From Roseburia intestinalis L1-82 (GTDB lineage: Bacteria; Bacillota; Clostridia; Lachnospirales; Lachnospiraceae), in the NCBI RefSeq assembly GCF_900537995.1, contig NZ_LR027880.1:2426001-2490000 (forward strand): a stretch of 64,000 nucleotides of DNA, given 5' to 3'. Below are positions 1 to 7,944 of the stretch, one piece after another (position 1 is the stretch's first letter; every line of letters starts with the position of its first letter). The notes below the pieces were generated by a model. It searched no databases. It was not told where the DNA came from and saw only the letters and a list, made by a program, of their open reading frames with translations. Made by a program: the position numbers and the translations under genes.

Positions 1-389
1 GTGCTTGACGGGCATACCGTAACCGGGACGCGGATGCAATCGCCTGTATTTTTTGTAATGTCTGTTTTGTAATATCTGTAATAATATGTCTCACACTGCT
101 TTCCAGTCGGGAACATTTTGAACATCGTGTCGATTGCAGTCTGCATATCATCAGACATGTAATCACGCTCCGGTGTTGTCGAAAACTCATATCCCTTTAC
201 CGTGTTATTTGCGTTTTTCATGTTGACGTACTGGGTTGACTCTGTATTCGGTCCCCAGTCCTCTGTGATCTCTTTGTAGCCATCGCCCATCTCTACGATC
301 TTGGCTGTGCTGCCGATGAGAGTACCAATATCAAGTAATGACACCATGTTGGTACGATCTTCTGCAAAAAACTGTAAGTTCGTTTTCAT
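1..389 (-). CDS. Phage major tail (tube) protein, 3' end outside window
   Basis: The frame opens at an ATG at 389 and is still open at base 1, so about 129 N-terminal residues are visible. It begins MKTNLQFFAED, the NLQFF leader common in structural proteins of Firmicutes phages. The position directly after the tail-terminator gene is where siphoviruses encode the tail-tube subunit. A good ribosome-binding site (GGAGGAAGATAC) precedes the start. The identity rests on gene order and the leader, since the C-terminal half is not visible. Confidence 0.75.
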   Translation of the reverse strand, partial: MKTNLQFFAEDRTNMVSLLDIGTLIGSTAKIVEMGDGYKEITEDWGPNTESTQYVNMKNANNTVKGYEFSTTPERDYMSDDMQTAIDTMFKMFPTGKQCETYYYRYYKTDITKNTGDCIRVPVTVCPSS

Positions 390-403
390 GTATCTTCCTC
401 CTG

Positions 404-859
404 TTATTTTTTATAAAAATACTTCAGCTGTATATTAATGGCATACACAACCGTTTTTTCATCCTGCTCGCCACCATATACCGGGGATGTCCTCGTAATT
501 GACTGTAATGTCAGATGTGGATCTTTAAACTCAATTCCGCTCTCTTCCATCCATGCCGCAAGATTATTCAACATCTCCTGTGCTTCAATACTCGCCCTGT
601 TGGTAGTCGGTGAACACTTATAAAGTATCTGAAAAGGCATCTGCGCCACATAGCTGCCACTGACATACTTTTTCAGATATACCGCCCCCTGTATGGGGAA
701 TAATCCAATGGATCTATCCGTCTTGATGGAGTTCCATCTTATCGTCGTATTGTCAGCCTTAAACAGATTTGGATAGTCCGGGTATGCCAGAGCAAGTGCA
801 AGAATGCCTTTCTGTGCGTTCTCTGCATCCCGGATGGTAAGTTTTTCTGGCTCTGCCAT
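404..859 (-). CDS. Tail terminator / minor capsid protein
   Basis: This 151-residue protein sits between a connector gene and the tail-tube gene, the standard tail-terminator slot. The sequence resembles the Minor_capsid_3 type: an N-terminal helical part, a central strand-rich part (residues about 40-85, with QIQ/FQIL-like strands) and a basic tail ending YFYKK. It abuts the upstream gene with no gap, consistent with translational coupling. It should cap the growing tail and join it to the head. The family assignment is from recall of sequence pattern and order. Confidence 0.65.
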   Translation of the reverse strand: MAEPEKLTIRDAENAQKGILALALAYPDYPNLFKADNTTIRWNSIKTDRSIGLFPIQGAVYLKKYVSGSYVAQMPFQILYKCSPTTNRASIEAQEMLNNLAAWMEESGIEFKDPHLTLQSITRTSPVYGGEQDEKTVVYAINIQLKYFYKK

Positions 860-1288
860 TTATACGCCTCCTACTTCAAAATGAGGTAAAATATCCTCGT
901 ATTTATCAATCGTTGTTACCTTGTAGCAATCGTCACAGTGATCGAACAGCCATTGATAGGCATCATTTTTCGGCAGTATTGTACCCGTATGATCCCCTTT
1001 GATAAAAAAATCCTGTGCCGGATTAAATGTCAAAAAGTACTGCTTGCATTTGCCCGGCATGTTTTCCCACTCTTTCGGGGGAAGGTATGGTTTGGCAATA
1101 TTGCCAAAATCAACATACAGTTTCACTGCATCCGCGCTGTCCATGCCGCTCTTGGAGACATTTGCTCCCTTGGTTTCCACAAGGTCTACACCCTCGAGCA
1201 GGGTCGGATAATATGTTTCCTCTTCGGTTTCCGCGTTGAATGAGCGATTGAAAATGGTAACTGTCTTATTATCAAAGAATCCCATCAT
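860..1288 (-). CDS. Phage neck protein (DUF6751-like)
   Basis: This 142-residue protein starts MMGFFDNKTVTIFN; either Met could start it. Its start overlaps the stop of the upstream connector gene by four bases (ATGA). The sequence pattern (an early FNRS segment and a late FNPAQDFFIKGD segment) matches small head-tail joining proteins encoded between the gp6-like connector and the tail terminator. There is no enzyme motif. The role in closing or stabilising the neck is inferred from position. Confidence 0.6.
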   Translation of the reverse strand: MMGFFDNKTVTIFNRSFNAETEEETYYPTLLEGVDLVETKGANVSKSGMDSADAVKLYVDFGNIAKPYLPPKEWENMPGKCKQYFLTFNPAQDFFIKGDHTGTILPKNDAYQWLFDHCDDCYKVTTIDKYEDILPHFEVGGV

Positions 1289-1692
1289 TCATACCCCGTA
1301 TATAATAATCCGGTGCCGGACAGGTATTCGCATACCGTGTCATAACACAACCGGTTCTGCGCTACCTTATCCCCAAGCACCTTATCAATAAGCGTTTCAT
1401 TACTTCCGAAGCTGATCGACCGACCGCCAGAGGACATTGACTTCACATTGCCGCCCTTTTCGTCACTGGCATGACTGGTCTTGAAATCTATCTGATAGAG
1501 CAGATCAGCCAATGCACAGGTGGCTTTCTGGATTTTATCGTCAAATTCTTCCCTGGTATCATCATTGATGTGTCCATAGGTCAGTTGATCCAGTTTCATG
1601 GATGCGCGATCTTCCCACTTGGGGAAAAGGGATTCCCCGATAGAATCCCCATAATATTTTTCTTTGTAGAAGTCATATGTGGTGTATCCCAT
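1285..1692 (-). CDS. Head-tail connector protein (gp6-like)
   Basis: The ATG at 1692 is preferred because it follows a strong GGGGGG-type Shine-Dalgarno and gives MGYTTYDFYKEKY. A longer frame to 1737 would run into the capsid gene. The product has about 135 residues and is mostly helical. Its place directly downstream of the major capsid gene is that of the gp6-type adaptor that forms the first ring below the portal. The acidic helical start with tyrosines is typical of that group. Confidence 0.65.
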   Translation of the reverse strand: MGYTTYDFYKEKYYGDSIGESLFPKWEDRASMKLDQLTYGHINDDTREEFDDKIQKATCALADLLYQIDFKTSHASDEKGGNVKSMSSGGRSISFGSNETLIDKVLGDKVAQNRLCYDTVCEYLSGTGLLYTGYE

Positions 1693-1711
1693 CAGAAATC
1701 CCCCCTTTCTC

Positions 1712-2764
1712 TTACCCCCTGGTAATGATCTGCGCAATGTTGATCACTCTTGCCGGGAAGTAATCCGGTTTATCAGAAGAGTTGTTCTGCGCAATTTCCC
1801 AGTTTGTCCCTGTCTCCAACTGTGCACCGGTCGGAGAGATCACACCTGTGTTCTTCCACGAAATACCGTATGGAGCAAATACTTTTCTCTGTCTGGTATA
1901 CAATGTTGTCTCTCCACCATTCTTCGCCGGATTACGATCCATTTCAGATGCAACCTTTACACCGCAGTTTGTGTACTCGATTGCTCCGTTGCCAAGAACA
2001 TAGGTGGTGTATTTTGTATATCCATCCCCCGCACCCTTAGAAGATTCTGCAACTTCCACAGTCGGCATCGTATCGTCAATAAGTACGATCCTGCCGTTTA
2101 AGGTAGCAAGCCCCAGATCACGTTCGATACCATCGGCATCTGTATATTTCATGTAATCCAGCAGCTTAAGATTCTCCAGATTTGTAGCGACCACAGAATG
2201 CATGATTGCAAGTGAGAAGTTTGCTTTCTTATCTCCCAGTGCTTTCTGCATTGCATTGTTAAGGGTTGTAGGTCCGAAAGTATTTTCTGTTTCTGCAGTA
2301 ATATCGTAGGTGTGCGCATCTACGAACTTCTTACCCTCTCCGGTACTCATAGAGAACACACCTTTAAGGATGCTAAGAAGCGTATCCTGATCTACATCAT
2401 CCCAGAACTCTGCGACCTCTCCGGCTGCTGCAGAATAATCATCCCCCGAAATATCAGATACAAAATCTTTCTCTGTCCATCCCTGCGCCCTGCCGACAAC
2501 GATACGCCCCATAGTGTAATTGCCGCGCTCTTCTGCTGTAATGTCTGTCTTGCCGTCATAATTTACGGTCTTGCCAGATAAACGCGCCTTAATCAGAGTT
2601 GTGATAAAGTTACCGCCCTTCTGGTCCGGCAATAAAGATGCATACTCGCCACGCTCTACGATCGCGCCGCAATGAAGCAGTTCATTCAGACGAAGGTTCG
2701 GTGTCTCACGCACAGCAGCATCGAATACTTCGCCATTAAAATTTACTAAGTCAAATAATGCCAT
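1712..2764 (-). CDS. Major capsid protein
   Basis: This 350-residue protein follows the scaffold gene directly (stop and start adjoin at 2764/2765). It starts MALFDLVNFNGEVFDAAV and shows the layout of the clostridial coat-protein group: a helical N-arm, a central segment with NYTMGRIVVGRA, a long acidic helix (GEVAEFWDDVDQDTLLSILKG) and a strand-rich C-terminal half with IVLIDDTMP. It should form the HK97-type shell. No separate prohead protease gene is seen upstream in the visible module. Confidence 0.85.
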   Translation of the reverse strand: MALFDLVNFNGEVFDAAVRETPNLRLNELLHCGAIVERGEYASLLPDQKGGNFITTLIKARLSGKTVNYDGKTDITAEERGNYTMGRIVVGRAQGWTEKDFVSDISGDDYSAAAGEVAEFWDDVDQDTLLSILKGVFSMSTGEGKKFVDAHTYDITAETENTFGPTTLNNAMQKALGDKKANFSLAIMHSVVATNLENLKLLDYMKYTDADGIERDLGLATLNGRIVLIDDTMPTVEVAESSKGAGDGYTKYTTYVLGNGAIEYTNCGVKVASEMDRNPAKNGGETTLYTRQRKVFAPYGISWKNTGVISPTGAQLETGTNWEIAQNNSSDKPDYFPARVINIAQIITRG

Positions 2765-3415
2765 TTATTTTTTCTCCTTTCCTCGTCTCAGATATGGTGT
2801 AATGTCCATATCCGGGTTCTGATTTTTCAGTTTCATAAGTTCAGCCATAGACAGTTTTGCTCCGTCCGGCTGGCCAATGTTGTTTCCGACAATCTGGCTA
2901 CGGTTCTGCTGTGCCTGGAATGTTTTGTCGTCAATGAGGATATCCGGCTTATAATTGCCCTTTTCATCCTTGACAATTGCATCAAACAGATCAGAAACGC
3001 TCTTACCTCTCGCTTCATCCGAATTAAGGGTTTCAACGAGCTGCTTCTTGATTGCATCCGCTGTAATAGCATTAACAAAATGTTTGTCTGCAAAGAAATC
3101 TGTCACAAGGCTGTCAAGTCTTGCAATCTCGTCCTTTTCCTTGCGTTCCTTGCGCTCAGTCTCGAGTGTTGCAGTCAAATCCGCAATTTTCTGATTCAGT
3201 GCATCAGCATCTGGGGCGGCATCTTTCATGGTCTGCAGTTCCTTTTCAAGATTCTCCTGTTTGGTTTCAAGATCTTTCTTCTCATTTTCCAAGGTTGCAA
3301 TCTTATCGTTTTTCTTCTGGACTTCCAGATCCGATACGAATTCCCCTGGAAACGCTTTCTCGATTTCTGGTGTGATCTCAACACCAAGAGATTTCAGTTT
3401 GTCGATAATATTCAT
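2765..3415 (-). CDS. Capsid scaffold protein (GP20-like)
   Basis: This 216-residue, highly charged protein has a predicted coiled coil from about residue 30 to 105, with repeated E/K/D/Q heptads, and an NPDMDITPYLRRGKEKK basic tail. Both features are hallmarks of phage scaffolding proteins, whose basic C-terminus binds coat subunits during prohead assembly. It lies immediately before the capsid gene. The start at 3415 follows an AGAGAGGAAC site. There is no promoter between the terminator at 3505 and this start, so it must be read through from upstream. Confidence 0.85.
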   Translation of the reverse strand: MNIIDKLKSLGVEITPEIEKAFPGEFVSDLEVQKKNDKIATLENEKKDLETKQENLEKELQTMKDAAPDADALNQKIADLTATLETERKERKEKDEIARLDSLVTDFFADKHFVNAITADAIKKQLVETLNSDEARGKSVSDLFDAIVKDEKGNYKPDILIDDKTFQAQQNRSQIVGNNIGQPDGAKLSMAELMKLKNQNPDMDITPYLRRGKEKK

Positions 3416-3504
3416 TTACAAGTTCCTCTCTTTCTTAAAAGTTTTTAATCCGGTCAGCCCGGCACGAATGAGTTGCTATTTGATCCATAGCTGGCAAAAT
3501 ACAA

Positions 3505-3535
3505 AGAAAAAAGCACGCCCAAAAACAGGACGTGC
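3505..3535 (-). terminator. Intrinsic terminator before the capsid operon
   Basis: On the minus strand, GCACGTCC pairs with GGGCGTGC (one G-U) around a seven-base loop and is followed by six T. It lies about 90 bases before the scaffold start, inside the late operon rather than at its end. Late transcription must pass it. Confidence 0.75.
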
Positions 3536-3610
3536 CTTAACAACATCCTATAATTTTTCTAGGGTAGCGGACGGCTTCCTACGTTCCGTCCGGTGCTTAT
3601 TTATTTGTTA
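3505..3610 (-). ncRNA. Putative small structured RNA with pseudoknot
   Basis: The unit runs from the promoter at 3616-3647 to the terminator at 3505-3535, about 105 nt. On the minus strand a 7-bp stem (3586-3592 with 3568-3574) encloses GTAG (3579-3582), which can pair with CTAC just outside it (3564-3567). This gives an H-type pseudoknot. No open reading frame with a ribosome site lies inside. It may be a leader RNA for the capsid operon or a free small RNA. Confidence 0.5.
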
Positions 3611-3615
3611 ATATT

Positions 3616-3647
3616 ATTTTATCATGAGTATGGAATAGATTTGTGCC
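3616..3647 (-). promoter_or_regulatory. Phage late promoter, copy D
   Basis: On the minus strand GGCACAAA (3640-3647) is followed by exactly 18 bases and then TAAAAT (3616-3621). Three other sites in the prophage share the same box and spacing. There is no normal -35 TTGACA, which suggests a phage-encoded activator. Confidence 0.7.
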
Positions 3648-3662
3648 ATTTTTTAAGCGCAC

Positions 3663-3687
3663 AAAAAGCACCTGTATTTCAAGGTGC
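3663..3687 (-). terminator. Intrinsic terminator of short RNA unit
   Basis: GCACCT (minus strand) pairs with AGGTGC around an eight-base loop and is followed by TTTTTGT. It ends the transcript that would begin at late promoter C, about 80 bases upstream. Confidence 0.65.
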
Positions 3688-3744
3688 CATGTGCTGTATT
3701 ACATGAAAGGAGGCTCAGAATGAATAGGTGAAACCCATCTGGCA
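3663..3744 (-). ncRNA. Putative ~80-nt small RNA with anti-SD segment
   Basis: A late-type promoter (3747-3781) and an intrinsic terminator (3663-3687) bracket about 80 bases with no good reading frame on the minus strand. The RNA contains CCTCCTTTC, matching the anti-Shine-Dalgarno tail of 16S rRNA, so it could pair with ribosome-binding sites. The opposite strand reads as a strong Shine-Dalgarno followed by a two-codon frame, so the direction of function is open. Confidence 0.4.
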
Positions 3745-3746
3745 AT

Positions 3747-3781
3747 ATTATAATAACTCATATTGGGATATAATTTGTGCC
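3747..3781 (-). promoter_or_regulatory. Phage late promoter, copy C
   Basis: On the minus strand GGCACAAA lies at 3774-3781. An 18-base spacer leads to TATTAT (3750-3755); a perfect TATAAT also occurs three bases further on (3747-3752). It is the weakest match of the four copies. Confidence 0.55.
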
Positions 3782-3806
3782 AAAATAAAAGAATGATATA
3801 TTGCTT

Positions 3807-4073
3807 CTAAATATCAAGTCTGCCCTCTCTGATCGCTGCGCAAAGCATAGATAATGATTCTGTATAACCCATTACTTTTTGCTTATCTGCTTCGGATGCA
3901 TCTGATTGCATAAAAGCTTTTACTTCCTCTTCTACCTCGAAATATTCTTCTTTTGTGTATTTTTTCTCGTGCATTTTTGCAATCAATTTATCCGCTTCGC
4001 TTGAATTTTCAGTAATCATATATTTTTTATTATACTCTTCTATTTTTTTTATAAGACCTTTAATGTCCGCCAT
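3807..4073 (-). CDS. Small acidic helical protein, possible partner of MuF-zincin
   Basis: The ATG at 4073 (MADIKGLIKKIEEY) follows AAGGTGGTAGAA and gives 88 residues; it overlaps the end of the minor capsid gene by 14 bases. The protein is almost all helix, rich in E and K, with no Cys-based or catalytic motif. A small overlapping gene directly after a capsid protein with an added enzymatic tail is the layout of a toxin and its antidote. That role is inference only. Confidence 0.6.
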   Translation of the reverse strand: MADIKGLIKKIEEYNKKYMITENSSEADKLIAKMHEKKYTKEEYFEVEEEVKAFMQSDASEADKQKVMGYTESLSMLCAAIREGRLDI

Positions 4074-5907
4074 TTCTACCACCTTTCAGCCTTTCAACAA
4101 ATCCCATAACCTCGTTATAATCTTCAAATGAAGCTCTGACTTGTCTTAGACATTCATCTACCCTATTTTCTAACCATTGATACCGGTCTGGAAGTGGAAC
4201 GTTAAATATTTCCTTTGCAAACTCCATATCTGTTCCAAATAAAAAACTTTCATTCAGTGTCTGCAAGACTATCGTTTTATCTTCGTAAGCCGGCAAATTT
4301 ATAATATTCTTTTCCGTGCATATTTGCTGCTTAAGCCATTCAACTGTTGCCTCTTCGATATACTCGTTTGCACTATATACCTCTGGTTTATAATAGCTTG
4401 CAGAACAAGAATGGAGCATCTCGTGCCACACTACCCCATCGTCAACCGTATCCACAAGTGAAATATCGCATGACCATTCCTTTCTCCCTAGCGTTTGTTC
4501 CTCTATCAGCGTGTTATCAACTTTTATATTTCCACTCCATTTCGACGGTCTGTCAGAGTACTGCGTTATCTCATCCTTTATCTGTCGTGCAGTCTGCTCA
4601 AGTTCTTCCTTTGTTCTTTTAGTATAACCCGCATTCTTCGCTTTTTCCATCGGAACTTTGACAGAATTGCTATAAGCCGTCGCCCTGCCGTTTGCCTTTG
4701 ACGCCTGTGTCCTCTTAAATCCGGCTACCTTAATTCTATCAGCCTGTGTCTGCAATCCATTATCCGCACAGAATTGCTTATACTGTTGATTCTGTATCCG
4801 CAGTTTATAAGCAAGTTTATCATATTGTGGCTGCAACATATCTTTTACATCAGTCTCTGCTATGCCGCTTAACTCTGCCTGTTTTGTCAGTAATTCGCGC
4901 TTGGTCTGCCGAATAGCACGCTCCATTGATCTCTGCTGCTGTTGTTTCTCATACAATTCCTGGCTTTCGTGCACATTAATTTTAGGATTTCCATCTGCAT
5001 CAACATAAGGATTTCGCAGAGACTTATCCCACGGCTTATGGGAATGCCTGCAATTATATCCATGCAGTCCAAGAGGATCTACAACTCTTCCCTGTCCTGT
5101 CTTTGGATCTACGGTGTATCCGGTTGCATCTAACAGATTTGGTGTGTCTTTATCACTCCCGACGATTTTATATACTTTTCCCTGCCAATGATCGTGTGAT
5201 GGTATTCCATCCGGGAACTTTTTGCTATGCCGCGCTCCCATATGTGCCGATACAAGAACATACTCTATTCCTTTTTGTGCTATGTATTGATTAGTTACCT
5301 GAGCAGCCGTCTGATTCATAGAAGTAACAACACAACAACGCACTGCCGCTTCTAAAGAGCGCCTGGCACCCGTCGGATAATCAATCACAACGCCGCTCTG
5401 TGCATATCTGTCAAGCACTTCACATATTGCACTGTTATACGACTGCATACCAGATGCCACACGATAATCTACCTCATTCAGCATATTGAGTAAATCTCTC
5501 TGCGTCTGCAACATAGTTGTCCGCGTAAGGTTATTCAATTCTCCGAATGTTTTCATCATTTCGGCATTCATTGCCATGATGGCTGCATTATTTTGCAAAG
5601 GTGTTTGAACATCTCCAAGCCGTTTTAAAACCTCTGCATCATCAGAGAATGATGTCATAACACTATCACGCAATAAACGCCGCACTTCGTCCCTACTCTT
5701 TCCTGTCATTTTTGAAATTCTTTTTACAATTTCAGTATGATGCAATCCCATCTGCTGGAGTTTCCAAAGTTCCCGATCAGTAGTGCCAGACATTTCCCCG
5801 GATTTTATCAAACGCATTGCTATATCACTGATAATCCAATCTTCCAGTTCCTGATACATTTCTATCAGTTTATCTGATTTTCCGTAAAAATAATCCGGCG
5901 TTAACAT
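4060..5907 (-). CDS. Phage minor capsid protein (MuF-like) with C-terminal zincin domain
   Basis: This 615-residue protein has two parts. Residues 1 to about 335 match the phage minor capsid / MuF head-morphogenesis type, containing the HSHKPW segment after a YNCRH motif. A linker rich in Q, K and E follows (about 335-440), then a domain with H495-E-M-L-H499 and a downstream EEATVE helix (about 518-523), the ligand pattern of a gluzincin metallopeptidase. MuF proteins are packaged inside the capsid and can carry toxins. The tail may cleave a target in the newly infected cell or process virion proteins. Its start overlaps the previous gene by one base. Confidence 0.8.
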   Translation of the reverse strand: MLTPDYFYGKSDKLIEMYQELEDWIISDIAMRLIKSGEMSGTTDRELWKLQQMGLHHTEIVKRISKMTGKSRDEVRRLLRDSVMTSFSDDAEVLKRLGDVQTPLQNNAAIMAMNAEMMKTFGELNNLTRTTMLQTQRDLLNMLNEVDYRVASGMQSYNSAICEVLDRYAQSGVVIDYPTGARRSLEAAVRCCVVTSMNQTAAQVTNQYIAQKGIEYVLVSAHMGARHSKKFPDGIPSHDHWQGKVYKIVGSDKDTPNLLDATGYTVDPKTGQGRVVDPLGLHGYNCRHSHKPWDKSLRNPYVDADGNPKINVHESQELYEKQQQQRSMERAIRQTKRELLTKQAELSGIAETDVKDMLQPQYDKLAYKLRIQNQQYKQFCADNGLQTQADRIKVAGFKRTQASKANGRATAYSNSVKVPMEKAKNAGYTKRTKEELEQTARQIKDEITQYSDRPSKWSGNIKVDNTLIEEQTLGRKEWSCDISLVDTVDDGVVWHEMLHSCSASYYKPEVYSANEYIEEATVEWLKQQICTEKNIINLPAYEDKTIVLQTLNESFLFGTDMEFAKEIFNVPLPDRYQWLENRVDECLRQVRASFEDYNEVMGFVERLKGGRNGGH

Positions 5908-6317
5908 TATCCTCTTCCTACCTCTCTCTTAACCAAATCAACCCATTCCTGACCATGTGCTTCCTTCGCTCTCTCAAACCAATGATCCGTAGCTTTCGGA
6001 TGCCCGTTCGCATCGTAGTGCAATGGCCTGCCAGTTGGATATTTCTTTTCTCCGCTGCGCGCCCATGATCTTCCATCCTCTGTCAGATACAATTCTCCCA
6101 TATACTGATAATGCGCATATGACACATCCGTCTCAATCAATCCAGGTTCAATAATATTCGTCGCTCCTACCATAGATCCCTGTTGAAACGGCATATATGG
6201 AATCATGTCATTCAAGACCTGCATGTCCAGTTTATCCTGTGCGCGTCTAAGATTTCCGTCAATTCTGCTTGTATCAAGCCTTATATTTACGTTACCAACG
6301 GTCCTGTCGTACCTCAT
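5907..6317 (-). CDS. Minor capsid protein (Minor_capsid_2-like)
   Basis: This 136-residue protein has a central YAHYQYMGE segment followed by GRPLHYDANGHPKATDHWFERAKEAHGQEW near the C-terminus. These are characteristic of phage minor capsid / head-closure proteins of the Minor_capsid_2 and HK97-gp10-like type. In most phages this gene follows the capsid gene; here it lies between portal and MuF. It starts right after the stop of the small membrane gene (TAA-ATG). Confidence 0.7.
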   Translation of the reverse strand: MRYDRTVGNVNIRLDTSRIDGNLRRAQDKLDMQVLNDMIPYMPFQQGSMVGATNIIEPGLIETDVSYAHYQYMGELYLTEDGRSWARSGEKKYPTGRPLHYDANGHPKATDHWFERAKEAHGQEWVDLVKREVGRG

Positions 6318-6461
6318 TTACATCCCCCATACTGCAATCGCCGCACTTACCATTAAGAATCCCCAGTAAATTGTGTCACATATTTTTTTCTTTTTCCTTG
6401 CCTTATCCATTTCTTCTATAAATGAAACACAAAATAAAAGCATGATTATTTTTAGCACCAT
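6318..6461 (-). CDS. Small membrane protein in the structural operon
   Basis: A 47-residue frame begins with ATG at 6461 after a perfect GGAGGAATAAAG site. It is MVLKIIMLLFCV, a charged middle (EEMDKARKKKK) and a hydrophobic end (WGFLMVSAAIAVWGM). Two short hydrophobic stretches flank the basic loop, so a hairpin in the membrane is possible. It fills the gap between portal and minor capsid genes. No family is recognised. Confidence 0.6.
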   Translation of the reverse strand: MVLKIIMLLFCVSFIEEMDKARKKKKICDTIYWGFLMVSAAIAVWGM

Positions 6462-6463
6462 CT

Positions 6464-7933
6464 TTATTCCTCCCCGTACAGTCCGCCTTTGTCCTCCCCT
6501 GCATTTTCTTCGTCACACTCCGCAAACATCTCATCAATCTCTTTATCATTAAATCCCTCATATTCTTTGAGGTATTTTCGTTTACTGTATACACCATTCA
6601 TCATAAGCTGATATGCTCTGGTTCGATCCTGTTCAAACGATGCCAGCAGATCCTTAAAATAAAATACATCTTCATCCGCTACACTTTCATCCAGTGCGTT
6701 GACGTACCCGCTCGGCATATTAAAAAATACATCGCAGTATTTATCCAGCGCATATACCAGATCTTTAATAGCTGTTTTAAGTGCATTCCGGATATCTGTG
6801 ATTGTCTCTACAGTCTCACTATCGTCACTCTCAATCTCTGTAGCTGTAGCAATGCCAGTTTTTCGGTCAAGAACAAACTGCCCCTGTGAGAATCCTGCCT
6901 TGGTTGATATCATAGATAAAATGGAATTAATATCTGCAACTCTCTGTTCTGTCAACAGTGTTGGTACATGTTCATTAACCGTATTAGAAGCTTCAACCCC
7001 CATCCTCAATCCCTTTACAAATCTTGGAAGTTCAAGTCTTTCCTTATCTCCAGTATTCTTATCGCGTTTCATCAATGCATTTTCATCAATAAATGTAATA
7101 TGCTGCGAATCATCGACTTCATCATCTTTTCTACTCCACGCTACATCCAGATTGCACAGTTCCTCGATACAATTCGCAAATACTGCCACGCCCTCCGGTG
7201 ATGTATAGTCAATGGTGTTGTTATACGGCATCTTGAAATACCCAAACAATGGCTTTTCCACATTGGAGATTGTGACTGATTCCGGTATATTCTTCCACTC
7301 CGGTACATCTGCCAGTGCAATGCTGCGCCCCAGACTGTCGCTGCCCTTTGATCTGAAAGCCTTATTCTCAATGGTGTATGTTCTTCCAACTCCTTCTCCA
7401 TCGTCAGAGATTGAAGATGTAAAGTGCTGATACTCCAATCTGGTATAGTAATTATCTCCCTTGATCTGCCGGTCAATAAATATAACCCCAAGGATATCCC
7501 CGTTGCTGTTCTTCTCTGTCACTGCAAAGCTGCCTGGCATTACATAGTCGATTGCTCCCGCCGGATTATATGTACCGCTCGGCTTAAAAATAATGCCGCC
7601 CGCGCCGCAGGCATCCTCTACCTTATCCCGGATGGACTTCTGGATCATTGCACCAATGCACTGATTGATATAATCCGCCCTGTCGCTGCCACTGATCGTC
7701 ACATTGAGATCCAGACAGGTCTTTTTGCTGGTGTAATAGCAGAGAAACTTTGCAAAGTTGATCGTGCGCACGTTCTTGCTCATCCAGTACGGTCTACCCT
7801 TAATGATGTGCTGCCACTCGATCTGTGCCATCTCCATCAGATCAGAAGAAATAATATCAACATTAAATTCTTTCTCTGCACTTATTTTGAATAAATTCAT
7901 GATAAACTCCTTTACTCGTGTGAATATGTTCAT
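6464..7933 (-). CDS. Portal protein (SPP1 gp6-like)
   Basis: The 489-residue length, position directly downstream of terminase and sequence pattern fit the SPP1-type portal family. An RADYINQCIGAMIQKSIRDKVEDACGAGG segment lies in the N-terminal half, a DRKTGIATATEIESDDSETVETI crown/stem segment near residues 340-370, and an acidic tail follows. The dodecameric ring is the DNA entrance of the head and the docking site for terminase. The listed start at 7933 is taken; a nearby in-frame ATG (MNLFKIS) is possible. Confidence 0.85.
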   Translation of the reverse strand: MNIFTRVKEFIMNLFKISAEKEFNVDIISSDLMEMAQIEWQHIIKGRPYWMSKNVRTINFAKFLCYYTSKKTCLDLNVTISGSDRADYINQCIGAMIQKSIRDKVEDACGAGGIIFKPSGTYNPAGAIDYVMPGSFAVTEKNSNGDILGVIFIDRQIKGDNYYTRLEYQHFTSSISDDGEGVGRTYTIENKAFRSKGSDSLGRSIALADVPEWKNIPESVTISNVEKPLFGYFKMPYNNTIDYTSPEGVAVFANCIEELCNLDVAWSRKDDEVDDSQHITFIDENALMKRDKNTGDKERLELPRFVKGLRMGVEASNTVNEHVPTLLTEQRVADINSILSMISTKAGFSQGQFVLDRKTGIATATEIESDDSETVETITDIRNALKTAIKDLVYALDKYCDVFFNMPSGYVNALDESVADEDVFYFKDLLASFEQDRTRAYQLMMNGVYSKRKYLKEYEGFNDKEIDEMFAECDEENAGEDKGGLYGEE

Positions 7934-7944
7934 ATGCCACCGCC

